From DASWZN01 sp963841635 (GTDB lineage: Bacteria > Acidobacteriota > Terriglobia > Bryobacterales > Bryobacteraceae), in contig CAWJDO010000002.1 in the NCBI GenBank assembly GCA_963841635.1, forward strand, positions 5,355,902-5,419,901: 64,000 nucleotides of DNA, read 5' to 3'. The notes beneath the pieces were generated by a model, which worked only from the letters and a program-made list of their open reading frames with translations, did not search any database and was not told the DNA's origin. Shown here piece after piece: positions 43,512 to 53,407 of this stretch. Position 1 is the stretch's first letter. Each line of letters starts with the position of its first letter. The position numbers and the translations under genes are program-made.

Positions 43512-46013
43512 ATGTTCCCGCGCATGCTCACGCACTCCATCATCCTGTTGGTCCTGGTTTCAAGCGCCGCCATTGCGCAGCCAGTCACGGGCCTGCCACC
43601 ATTCGGTAGTTTCAGTGGAGGGCCGTTCGACACCATCGACAACGCCAACCTCAACGTGTATTTCCAGATTCCGATCATCAGCAAAGCCGGCCGCGGGCTG
43701 CCGTTCACCTATACGCTGGTCTACAACAACTCCATCTGGGCGCCGGTCACCACGGGCGGAACGACCGCCTGGACGCCCTCAACGGTGAGCAGTTGGGGTT
43801 GGGGCAACGTCAATGAGACTCCGCAGAACGTCTCGGGCTACCTCACCTACAACGTCACTCAGTACGGCTGTCCCTATCCCGTGTACCCCGTCCAGGTTTG
43901 GCACTACTGGAACTTCTACAACAACTTCTCTTACGTCGATCCCCTCGGCGTGTCGCATCCGCTTCCTTCTGGCATGGCCGTCGATGACTGGGCGTGGAGA
44001 GGCTATCAATGCGGCGGCGGCAATAGCACGATGAGCGGCACCACCACCGACAGTTCCGGCATAACGGTAACGGCGCAGACTTATTACAATGGCGTCTACG
44101 CCTCCTCCGCGGTCACAACCGACGGGACGGCGGTGACCCTGCCGCTAGGGCTGAGCGGCCCGGCAACCCAGCAGGACACCAACGGCAACCAGATTACGGC
44201 CGCCTATGTTGGCGGCGTTGCCACCATTACGGACACACTCGGAACTACGGCGTTGACTGCTTCCGGCGCCAACCCGCTGACGCTTTCCTACAAAAACCCT
44301 CAGGGCGCCGATTCCTCCTACACCGTCAATTTCACCTCCAAGACGGTTCAGACCGCTTTCGGTTGTGGCGGGGTCGCCGAGTACGGTCCTCTCGCTGCGA
44401 ACCTGGTTACCGGCATCAACCTTCCCGACGGAAGTTCCTACGCCATCGCCTACGAGACCACGCCCAATGACAATCACAATCCGCATTACGTTACCGGCCG
44501 CATCGCTTCCATCACCCTGCCCACCGGAGGCACGATTTCCTACACATACTCGGGAGGCAGCAACGGAATAAGCTGCTCCGACGGGATCACGCCAACTCTG
44601 GGCCGGACGACACCGGACGGCACGTGGACCTACGCGCGCTCGGGCAATACCGTGACGATCACGGACCCGCAGACGCCAACCCACAACCAAACGCAGTTGA
44701 TGTTCCAGGGGCTGTACGAGGTGCAGCGCAAGGTGTATCAGGGCTCGGTCGCCACAGGCACGCTTCTAAAGACGGTCGACACCTGCTACAACGGTGCAAC
44801 GTCGCCGTGCACCACAACCCCGATCACCGTTTGGTTGGGTGAGATCAGCGCGATTACCACCCTCCCCGGGGGCGCGGGTCTCCAGTCCAAAACCGAGGCT
44901 TATTACGACATCTATGGCCAGCCTTATTTGATCCAAGAATTCGACTACGCGTCGGGCGCAGTGGGCAGCCTGATTAGGAAGATAGTCTTCGGGAACTATC
45001 TGTACGGCAAGCCGTCCATGGTCGCCGTCAAAACCTCGAGCGACGTAACGGTGGCGCAGACCAACTACACGTTCGATGAAGGCAGTGTGACCACGACGAC
45101 CAACACACCCCAGCACGTCGCGGTCACCGGCCCCAGGGGCAACATCACCACCATCACCAGCCAAACGAGCGCGAGCACGTCGCTGAGCAAGCATTTCACC
45201 TACTTCGACACCGGGAATGTGAATACCGCAACAGACGTGAACGGCGGGATAACGACTTACACATACGGAGCCACGACATCCTGTGGAAACTCCTTCGTGA
45301 CCGGCGTCGCTCTGCCGCTTTCGCTTGCGACCTCCGCGGCCTGGGACACGCCCAACTGCTACGGCGCTGTCCAGGTCAGCGCCACCGACGCCAACAACCA
45401 GACGACCCACACCTATTACACCGACAGAAGCAACAACATCTGGCGGCCGACCAGGGTCGTGGACCGCGCTGGAGCAACCACCGACATTTACTACGCGACT
45501 GCGCCAACGGCTGTCGAGAGCATCCTGAACTTCAACGGCAACAACTCGACGTCCGGCACCCGCACGACGCTCGATTCCTCGGGACGGCCACATATCAACC
45601 AGCGGCGTCAGGCTTATGGGGGCCAGGGCACGGGAAACTACGACTCGGTCGAGGCCGATTACGACTTCGCGGGCCGTCCCTCGAAGGTCACGGTTCCCTA
45701 CCAAGCGGGCGCAGGCGGCACCTCGACTGGGAGTGGCACCACCACCGTCTACGACGCCCTGGACAGACCAAAGGAGGTCGACGATGCCGGCGGCGGCTGG
45801 ACAAAATACACCTATGATCGGAACGACATTCTCGTGGAGGTCGGCCCTCAGGTCACCACTCCTGCAACCGAAAACACCAAGAAACGCCAGTTCCAATACG
45901 ACGCCCTGGGCCGCCTGACCTCGGTCTGCGAGCTGACGACGGGCTCGGGCTCCGGCACGTGTAGCCAAACGGCGACCGCAACGGGGTATTGGACAAGGTA
46001 CACGTACCTATGA
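43512..46013 (+). pseudogene. RHS/YD-repeat protein, part 1 of 3 (split by IS110-family insertion)
   Basis: The first 832 codons of a large RHS protein: signal peptide (TMSIILLVLVSSAAIAQ-like, residues ~5-22), then an N-terminal region with SYTVNFTSK, ISYTYSGGSNG and YD repeats (YDFAGRPSKV, YDALDRPKEV, YDALGRLTSV). The frame ends YTYL-stop at 46013, where CTATGA comes from the IS. The ATG has AAGGAGG 6 nt upstream. Joined to 47905-48963 and 50861-52078, the gene gives one open frame of 1590 residues. Confidence 0.9.
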
Positions 46014-46083
46014 TTGTGTCAACTGAAATCCGCACCCCTGGCGCAAGTTTTTTGGCCGTGCCAGGCCGGGGCTGGCTTGGTGT

Positions 46084-46215
46084 CTCGCTTCGTCTTCCTC
46101 ATAGGATCCGAAGGGCAGAGCGGTGGCGGGTCAAGGCCGCGTAGCGCCCCGCAGGGGCTTGGCCTTGACGCGCCACCGCTCTGCCCTTACTCACAATCCC
46201 GGAAGACGAAGCGAG
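46084..46215. ncRNA. Long nested hairpin at the transposase 3' end of IS copy 1
   Basis: The outer stem is a perfect 15-bp pair (46084-46098 with 46201-46215). The inner stem is 28 bp with one mismatch (46111-46138 with 46161-46188), topped by GCCCC-GCA-GGGGC. It ends 3 bp from the transposase stop codon. An identical one is at 49040-49171 in copy 2. It could be a terminator, a structured guide (bridge-like) RNA or a recombination substrate. Confidence 0.6.
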
Positions 46216-46218
46216 CTT

Positions 46219-47499
46219 CTACGCGGATCGCCGCGCCACGCGTTTCGGTTTTCGGATCTGCTCGGCGAAAGCCGCCGTGCCGCTCCGCTCCAGCATGCGG
46301 AGTTCGCCGGGAGCGGCCGCGGGCAGGGCCGGCAACTCGGCCGCGGCGCAGACCTGGTCCAGGCTGGGCACCGCGCGGGTGGGTTTTCCGGTGCCGTACG
46401 CGGCCGCGCGCGGCGTGCCCTTGGCCGGAGCGGTGCGCTTGCGCTGGCCGGTGGCGCGGATGCGCAGGCGGCTGAACTTGGCCTCGAGCGTGGCCGGTTG
46501 CGCGTAGCGGTAGGGCTCGTTGGCGTGCAGCATGTGCCAGGCGATGGTGACCAGCTTGCGCGCCGTGGCCACCACCGCCACGTTGCGGTTCTTCTTCTTT
46601 TGGATGCGGCGGAAGAACACCCCCAGCGGTCCGGGATGCCGGGCCAGCGCCTGCGCCGCCTGCACCATCATCCAGCGGGCGTGGCTGTTGCCCTGCTTGG
46701 TGATGCGGCCGTGATAGCAGTGTTCCGCCGATTGATGCGTGGAAGGCACCAGCCCCAGATAGGCCGCGGCGCGGTTGCCGTCGCAGAAGCGGTCCACCTC
46801 GCCCAAGGCGGCCAGCAGGGTCTGGGCCACGGGGAAGTCCACTCCCGGCAGAGTCATGAGCAGGCGGACGCGCGGATCGGCGTGGGCTTCGATGGCCAGC
46901 TCATCGGTGAGCGCGGTAAGTTCCTCCTGCAGGCGGGCGAGCTGGCGCAGGTGGCGGTCCAGAGTCTGGCGGCCCAGCGGGTCCAGTTCGAGCCGCTCCA
47001 GCCAGCGACGGGAGGCGGGCTGGAACAGATCGCCGGCGGGAGGCTCGATGAGGCGCTGGTGAAGCACGGCGTGGATGCGATTCTTGAGGCGGGTCTGATC
47101 GGCCACCAGGTTGGCGCGTTCGGTGGAGACGGAGCGCCGGTGGCGGGTACCGGCATCGGGTTGCCAGACCCGCGGCAGGAAGTCGCTGCGCAACAGTTGG
47201 GCGAGCACCAGGGCATCCACGCGGTCGGTTTTGATCTTGGCGCTGGCGATGGCGCGGGTGCGGAGGGGATTGGAGACCACCACCTCGGCCACGAACGGTT
47301 CCAGGATAGCGACCACGGCCCAGGTGTTGGTGGTGGCCTCCAGGGCGAGGTGGTGTTGGGGAGTGAGGTGCGCGCGGGCGAAGTTCTCCAGCGCGGTACG
47401 GGTGGCGGGGAAACGGCCGCGCCAGACGGGCGCGCCGTGGTCGTCGAGCAGGACGGCTTCGACGATTTTCTTGTGCAGATCCAGGGCTGCAAATGGCAT
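46219..47499 (-). CDS. IS110-family transposase, copy 1
   Basis: A 426-residue DEDD transposase: Asp in AALDLHKKIVEAV (residue 7), Glu in LALEATTNTW (54), Asp in KTDRVDALVLA (92, 95), then the Transposase_20 domain with LMTLPGVDFPVAQTLLAALG, AYLGLVPSTHQS and the serine region TKQGNSHARWMM. The C-terminus is a basic, Pro/Ala-rich extension. It is encoded antisense to the RHS gene. The ATG at 47499 faces 405 bp of non-coding DNA at the IS end. Confidence 0.92.
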   Translation of the reverse strand: MPFAALDLHKKIVEAVLLDDHGAPVWRGRFPATRTALENFARAHLTPQHHLALEATTNTWAVVAILEPFVAEVVVSNPLRTRAIASAKIKTDRVDALVLAQLLRSDFLPRVWQPDAGTRHRRSVSTERANLVADQTRLKNRIHAVLHQRLIEPPAGDLFQPASRRWLERLELDPLGRQTLDRHLRQLARLQEELTALTDELAIEAHADPRVRLLMTLPGVDFPVAQTLLAALGEVDRFCDGNRAAAYLGLVPSTHQSAEHCYHGRITKQGNSHARWMMVQAAQALARHPGPLGVFFRRIQKKKNRNVAVVATARKLVTIAWHMLHANEPYRYAQPATLEAKFSRLRIRATGQRKRTAPAKGTPRAAAYGTGKPTRAVPSLDQVCAAAELPALPAAAPGELRMLERSGTAAFAEQIRKPKRVARRSA

Positions 47500-47904
47500 A
47501 CTGTAACTACCTTTCTATGCGGGAGCGGGGCCGGGCGATCTCGGCGCCAAGAATCGCGCACGCCGGAAATTCCGGCGGCCGGCGCGCCCGAGGTAAGTCG
47601 GGCGAACCGGCGAAGCAGGGTAGGACCAAACGGCACCTACCTATACGAGCTCGAGGCTCAACCGGGTGGACCGGAAGGGCGGCCAGATACGACAGCGGGC
47701 TCAAAGCCCATAGGTGAAATCGGCCGGCCCCAAGGCGTTCGGCCCCGCTCCGCATGGGTTACCGGAAGCGCTTCTCGCCATGTCCCAGGCCCGGTGCGAC
47801 TTAGTAAATCGCACTGGAGGGGGGAAAAGCAAGTTACTCCCCGGCGAGCTGCGGGGCGCCAGCATCAACCTCGGCTCCGCTCACAAGTCAATCATGCCCG
47901 ATAC
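47500..47904 (-). ncRNA. Non-coding IS end upstream of transposase: candidate bridge RNA region
   Basis: These 405 bases hold no coding sequence on the transposase strand but several hairpins, for example GTGCGA...TCGCAC (near 47800) and CCCCG...CGGGG. IS110-type elements encode a bridge RNA in a long non-coding end beside the transposase that pairs with target and donor. The region fits by position; pairing to the TAC(A/G)AC target was not demonstrated. The same region in copy 2 is 50456-50860. Confidence 0.45.
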
Positions 47905-48969
47905 AACGAGCTGGACAAGCTCACGGGAGTCACCCAAAACGCTCAGGGCACCTCCCAGACCCGCGGCTACCAATATGACTGGCTTGGCCGAATGACTCAG
48001 GAGCAAAACCCGGAGAGCGGCACATCCCGCTATTTGTACGACACCGACAGCGACACCCCCCAGGACTGCGGCGCCACGGCTTATAACGGCGACCTGGTGA
48101 AGCGGATCGACGCGGTCGGCAACAAGACCTGCTATCAATGGGACGCCCTGCATCGCATGACCGCTTCGTTGCCCAAGAGCGGCGGCCTTTATTATAGCCA
48201 GACGCCGCAAAAGCACTACGTCTACGACCAGTCGGCCGGCAACGGCAGCATGGGTCGGCTCGGCCACGCCTACACCTGTCCTGCCTCCACCCCCGACTGC
48301 TCCAACAGCTCCACCTGGACCACCGATCTCGGCTTCGTCTACACGTCTCGTGGAGAACTCGGCGACGTCTACGAGCTCACCCCCCACTCCAACAGCGCGT
48401 ACTACCACGTGAGCGCGACCTATTGGGCCAACGGCCTGATCAACACCCTCAACTCGCGCCTCGGCACCCTTCCCACTTGGACGTATAATCCGGAGGGGGA
48501 GGGTCGTGCTTCCACCGTGAGTGACTCGAGTCCCAGAACGCTCGTTTCCCCGACCAGCTACAACCTCTATGGGCTGCCCACGAACATCACGTTCGGCTCC
48601 ACCGACTACGACTCGTTCCAGTACGACGGCGCCACCGGCCGCATGACTCAATTCGCATCCGTCGTGCGCACTTACTCCCTGACCGGCACTCCGACCTGGA
48701 ACGCCAACGGCTCGCTGCGCCAGTTGGCCATCAGTGACACCTACAACTCCAGCAACACCCAGACGTGCACCTACCAGCACGACGACCTGGCGCGCATCGC
48801 CGCCGTCAACTGCGGCACGAACAAGTGGAACCAGAGTTTCACCTACGGCTCGAACGGCTTCGGGAACGTCAACTGGACCGGCACGGGCCTCGGCACGAGC
48901 TTCCTCCAGGCGTACGATACGACGTCCAACACCAACCATTTCCAGGGCACGGGCATCAGCTACCTATGA
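47905..48969 (+). pseudogene. RHS/YD-repeat protein, part 2 of 3
   Basis: 353 codons (47905-48963) with YD repeats (YQYDWLGRMTQEQ, YQWDALHRMTASL, YQHDDLARIAAVN). They continue part 1 exactly (TRYTY then NELDKLTGV). The frame ends at the TGA of the second IS copy. No start codon of its own is apparent at the IS junction, although an open frame through the antisense strand of the IS joins it. Confidence 0.88.
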
Positions 48970-50860
48970 TTGTGTCAACTGAAATCCGCACCCCTGGCGC
49001 AAGTTTTTTGGCCGTGCCAGGCCGGGGCTGGCTTGGTGTCTCGCTTCGTCTTCCTCATAGGATCCGAAGGGCAGAGCGGTGGCGGGTCAAGGCCGCGTAG
49101 CGCCCCGCAGGGGCTTGGCCTTGACGCGCCACCGCTCTGCCCTTACTCACAATCCCGGAAGACGAAGCGAGCTTCTACGCGGATCGCCGCGCCACGCGTT
49201 TCGGTTTTCGGATCTGCTCGGCGAAAGCCGCCGTGCCGCTCCGCTCCAGCATGCGGAGTTCGCCGGGAGCGGCCGCGGGCAGGGCCGGCAACTCGGCCGC
49301 GGCGCAGACCTGGTCCAGGCTGGGCACCGCGCGGGTGGGTTTTCCGGTGCCGTACGCGGCCGCGCGCGGCGTGCCCTTGGCCGGAGCGGTGCGCTTGCGC
49401 TGGCCGGTGGCGCGGATGCGCAGGCGGCTGAACTTGGCCTCGAGCGTGGCCGGTTGCGCGTAGCGGTAGGGCTCGTTGGCGTGCAGCATGTGCCAGGCGA
49501 TGGTGACCAGCTTGCGCGCCGTGGCCACCACCGCCACGTTGCGGTTCTTCTTCTTTTGGATGCGGCGGAAGAACACCCCCAGCGGTCCGGGATGCCGGGC
49601 CAGCGCCTGCGCCGCCTGCACCATCATCCAGCGGGCGTGGCTGTTGCCCTGCTTGGTGATGCGGCCGTGATAGCAGTGTTCCGCCGATTGATGCGTGGAA
49701 GGCACCAGCCCCAGATAGGCCGCGGCGCGGTTGCCGTCGCAGAAGCGGTCCACCTCGCCCAAGGCGGCCAGCAGGGTCTGGGCCACGGGGAAGTCCACTC
49801 CCGGCAGAGTCATGAGCAGGCGGACGCGCGGATCGGCGTGGGCTTCGATGGCCAGCTCATCGGTGAGCGCGGTAAGTTCCTCCTGCAGGCGGGCGAGCTG
49901 GCGCAGGTGGCGGTCCAGAGTCTGGCGGCCCAGCGGGTCCAGTTCGAGCCGCTCCAGCCAGCGACGGGAGGCGGGCTGGAACAGATCGCCGGCGGGAGGC
50001 TCGATGAGGCGCTGGTGAAGCACGGCGTGGATGCGATTCTTGAGGCGGGTCTGATCGGCCACCAGGTTGGCGCGTTCGGTGGAGACGGAGCGCCGGTGGC
50101 GGGTACCGGCATCGGGTTGCCAGACCCGCGGCAGGAAGTCGCTGCGCAACAGTTGGGCGAGCACCAGGGCATCCACGCGGTCGGTTTTGATCTTGGCGCT
50201 GGCGATGGCGCGGGTGCGGAGGGGATTGGAGACCACCACCTCGGCCACGAACGGTTCCAGGATAGCGACCACGGCCCAGGTGTTGGTGGTGGCCTCCAGG
50301 GCGAGGTGGTGTTGGGGAGTGAGGTGCGCGCGGGCGAAGTTCTCCAGCGCGGTACGGGTGGCGGGGAAACGGCCGCGCCAGACGGGCGCGCCGTGGTCGT
50401 CGAGCAGGACGGCTTCGACGATTTTCTTGTGCAGATCCAGGGCTGCAAATGGCATACTGTAACTACCTTTCTATGCGGGAGCGGGGCCGGGCGATCTCGG
50501 CGCCAAGAATCGCGCACGCCGGAAATTCCGGCGGCCGGCGCGCCCGAGGTAAGTCGGGCGAACCGGCGAAGCAGGGTAGGACCAAACGGCACCTACCTAT
50601 ACGAGCTCGAGGCTCAACCGGGTGGACCGGAAGGGCGGCCAGATACGACAGCGGGCTCAAAGCCCATAGGTGAAATCGGCCGGCCCCAAGGCGTTCGGCC
50701 CCGCTCCGCATGGGTTACCGGAAGCGCTTCTCGCCATGTCCCAGGCCCGGTGCGACTTAGTAAATCGCACTGGAGGGGGGAAAAGCAAGTTACTCCCCGG
50801 CGAGCTGCGGGGCGCCAGCATCAACCTCGGCTCCGCTCACAAGTCAATCATGCCCGATAC
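48964..50860 (-). mobile_element. IS110-family insertion sequence, copy 2
   Basis: A second 1897-bp copy in the same orientation, offset 2956 bp from copy 1, with no difference noticed. It is inserted after a TAC codon and before GAC (SY then DSNGNL). The target thus matches TAC(A/G)AC in both cases, the Tyr-Asp/Asn codons typical of the YD repeat. Confidence 0.9.
49175..50455 (-). CDS. IS110-family transposase, copy 2
   Basis: 426 residues, identical in translation to the transposase of copy 1; all DEDD and Transposase_20 motifs are intact. The identity of the two copies indicates a recent duplication event or gene conversion. The nested hairpin at 49040-49171 lies 3 bp beyond its stop codon. 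Confidence 0.92.
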   Translation of the reverse strand: MPFAALDLHKKIVEAVLLDDHGAPVWRGRFPATRTALENFARAHLTPQHHLALEATTNTWAVVAILEPFVAEVVVSNPLRTRAIASAKIKTDRVDALVLAQLLRSDFLPRVWQPDAGTRHRRSVSTERANLVADQTRLKNRIHAVLHQRLIEPPAGDLFQPASRRWLERLELDPLGRQTLDRHLRQLARLQEELTALTDELAIEAHADPRVRLLMTLPGVDFPVAQTLLAALGEVDRFCDGNRAAAYLGLVPSTHQSAEHCYHGRITKQGNSHARWMMVQAAQALARHPGPLGVFFRRIQKKKNRNVAVVATARKLVTIAWHMLHANEPYRYAQPATLEAKFSRLRIRATGQRKRTAPAKGTPRAAAYGTGKPTRAVPSLDQVCAAAELPALPAAAPGELRMLERSGTAAFAEQIRKPKRVARRSA

Positions 50861-52078
50861 GACTCCAACGGCAACCTGCTGACCGACATCACGCACACCT
50901 ACACCTGGGACGCCGACGGCAAGCTCTACCAGATCGTGAGCGGCTCGACCACCACCACGATGACCTACGATGCGCTGGGCCGGCGCGTGGAGCAGGCGGT
51001 GGGCACGACTTACACCGAGATTGTTTACGGCCCCGGGGGCGGCAAACTGGCTCTGGTGAACGGGACCAACGGAGCCGGTCAGGCGGTGATTTCCGCGTTC
51101 ATCCCGCTGCCCGCGGGCGCGACGGCGGTTTACGCGGGCAACACCCTGAGCCGTTATCGGCACTCGGACTGGCTGGGGTCCTCGCGGCTTTCCTCGACCC
51201 CCACGCAGCCGACCTCGGTCGTTTACGACGGCGCCTACTCGCCGATGGGCGAAAGCTACTCGGAGGCCGGAACCATGACGGACCGCGACTTCACGGGCCA
51301 GAACCAGGACCTGACCACGGGTTCCACTGGCGACCTCTACGATTTCATGTACCGCGAGTACCATCCTATCCACGGCCGCTGGATCTCGCCCGATCCGGCG
51401 GGACTCGGGGCGGTCAACCCGGCCAATCCGCAGTCTTGGAATCGCTACGCATACGTCAATGGAAATCCGCTCAACAGCGTGGACCCGCTCGGGCTGTGCG
51501 ACAACAAGGACCCGCTCACGTCCGGCCAGAATTGCGGTGGCTCCTCGTACCCCGCCGTGCCTGGATCTGATTACTTCAATGCCACCCAACTGGCACCACC
51601 CACACCCACGAACACCGCCGGCTACGCCGCCTGGTCGCAAGGCTGGAGTTCGTGGACCGTGCCTCCAAACAATTACAATGGTCTATCTCAACAGACCACG
51701 ATTTACGATGTTGACCAGGGTGCCTGGGATGAACAAATCTATGCGGCGCGGGTGGCAGTCTGGGAGGACCGCAAACACCCTGGCCGTGACGTAGTAGTAG
51801 ACTCTGACCACCATATAATCCAGGTGGTTCAGTATTCACAGCAAGTGTATTCAAACTTGGGGTTCCCAATCTGGGCAGTCTTTCGGAATGACTTGGTGAG
51901 CCAGACCAGCCCTGATCCAGAGCAGGCAATCACCTTATGGACGCTGCCCTCCGCACCGATCCCAACTTTTAACCAAGGATCTTGTAGTCCTGGCTACCAT
52001 TGGCTGCCTCTACCCTACAACCTCGCAGAGGGAGCGTGTTTTCCCGATCTTCCCGCGGAACCGCAACCGAAACCATGA
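50861..52078 (+). pseudogene. RHS/YD-repeat protein, part 3 of 3 with RHS core end and C-terminal tip
   Basis: 405 codons: last YD repeats, the RHS core signature (YREYHPIHGRWISPDPAG, RYAYVNGNPLNSVDPLGL) and a ~165-residue tip. The tip has no toxin motif that I recognise and ends in CSPGYHWLPLPYN...GACFPDLP. The stop overlaps the start of the WD40 gene (ATGA). With parts 1 and 2, it makes a 1590-residue frame. Confidence 0.88.
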
Positions 52079-53259
52079 ACAGGCAAGGGGTCGAGTCTCG
52101 CGAAGTCGCTTCCGTCCCGGGAGACGACGGCCCCTTGCGGAGAATTGCCACGCTTGCGCTCCTTCTCTTGGTCGCGGCAGGTGGCGTCGGCGCCCAGCGA
52201 CGGGAGCCAAAGCGCCTCCTGTCGCGACCGCCGCCGCCGCTTCAAGAGTTGCGCTTCAGCCCCGACGGGCGCTTTCTGCTGGCGCAGGGCGATTCTGGGG
52301 TGACTGTGCTTACCGTGCGGCCATTCGCCGTCGTCTTCCGGATTCCAGCCGACGACGCCGACCTGGCCCAGTTCACGCCAGACTCGAGACAAATCGTGTT
52401 TGTCAGCTCCGTGGCAAAGCTGCGCCTTCAGTCTCCCACGTCCCCAGCGCACCTGGAGCGCTGGAACATCGCCGATCACACACGCGTCGCCTTCACGGAC
52501 ATCCCCCTGCACGAGTGCGAGGGGAAAGAGTTGTCACCGGACGGCCGAGTTTTGGTATGTGTTGGTTTCAGTGGGAAACTTCGAGTCCTTGACATCCCCT
52601 CCGGAGAGACTCTATTCGAGAAGGATGATTTCGCTGAGCTGTTCGTTGCCTGGCCAACCTTCGCCGACCGGCAGGTATTCGGCGACCCTGGCTCGGCTAC
52701 GCTTGCCTTCTCGCCGGACGGAAGGTTTGTCATCGCCATGGCTAACGCGGCCGCCGGCACCGCCGTCGCTTGGGACGTGCGCGAGAGACGGCCGGTCAGA
52801 CTGGAGGGGGCGACGAAGGGGCTGTACACCCGAATGGGCCTCGAAACCAAGATGACCTTCGCGGAGCCGTACTCAGCAACATTCGCTTTCGTCGCTCCGG
52901 ACCGCCTGATAGTATCGCCGATGACAACGCGGGCCCGGGCCGCCGTGACCGCGACGCTCGTGGCGTTTCCCTCCGGGAAGGTGCTGGCGAGGTTGGCGCT
53001 TCCTCCCGGTCCGCTCTTGCGGGCGACGGATCCTGGCTTTGTTCTCATCCGCCCTTTCGGCGAGTACATTCTCGCCGATGATCCGAAGCCGCGGGCTGCG
53101 GCCGTAGAATTCGGCACCGGGAAGGTCATAATCAGCAATGCTCCTGCGTTGGACGTATTCGGCAACTACTATGCTGCAGAACGGATCAACGGCGAAGTGG
53201 GGTTGTACGAAAGGGGTAAGGGTATTCAAGCCGCCGTCAGGCTTGAGCAACCCCACTGA
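52075..53259 (+). CDS. Secreted WD40-like beta-propeller protein 1
   Basis: A 394-residue protein with a signal/anchor segment (IATLALLLLVAAGGVGAQ) and repeats of WD40/PD40 type (LRFSPDGRFLLAQGDSGVTV, GKELSPDGRVLVCVGFSGKL, LAFSPDGRFVIAMANAAAG). Its ATG overlaps the RHS stop. Two paralogues follow at 57330 and 58441. The repeated pairing with RHS tips suggests a functional link, for example recognition or neutralisation, but nothing in sequence proves it. Confidence 0.75.
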   Translation: MNRQGVESREVASVPGDDGPLRRIATLALLLLVAAGGVGAQRREPKRLLSRPPPPLQELRFSPDGRFLLAQGDSGVTVLTVRPFAVVFRIPADDADLAQFTPDSRQIVFVSSVAKLRLQSPTSPAHLERWNIADHTRVAFTDIPLHECEGKELSPDGRVLVCVGFSGKLRVLDIPSGETLFEKDDFAELFVAWPTFADRQVFGDPGSATLAFSPDGRFVIAMANAAAGTAVAWDVRERRPVRLEGATKGLYTRMGLETKMTFAEPYSATFAFVAPDRLIVSPMTTRARAAVTATLVAFPSGKVLARLALPPGPLLRATDPGFVLIRPFGEYILADDPKPRAAAVEFGTGKVIISNAPALDVFGNYYAAERINGEVGLYERGKGIQAAVRLEQPH

Positions 53260-53407
53260 TGCGGTCGCCCCCTCAGGAGCGGACGAACCCCAACGCGGCG
53301 GCGACGACTTGCCCGGGATTTGGCCAGCAATGGCCACGAGAACCTCGTCATGTGAGGCGGTGACCGATAGACCGATAGACCTCTCGCAGCCAGGGCCGCA
53401 GGCCAAG

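Larger units (their letters stand above)
46008..47904 (-). mobile_element. IS110-family insertion sequence, copy 1
   Basis: This 1897-bp block is repeated at 48964-50860 with no difference noticed (transposase translations are identical). It starts CTATGATTG and ends CAATCATGCCCGATAC, so ATGATTG/CAATCAT form short subterminal inverted repeats. It sits between a TAC tyrosine codon and AAC of the RHS gene; TAC is also at the inner right end, a 3-bp core-like repeat. No longer target duplication exists, as is normal for this family. Confidence 0.9.

Noticed and set aside
46123..47880. Long plus-strand frame inside the IS as a gene of its own
   Set aside because: It is antisense to the IS110 transposase and typical of GC-rich third-position bias; kept only as an observation about the joint with RHS.
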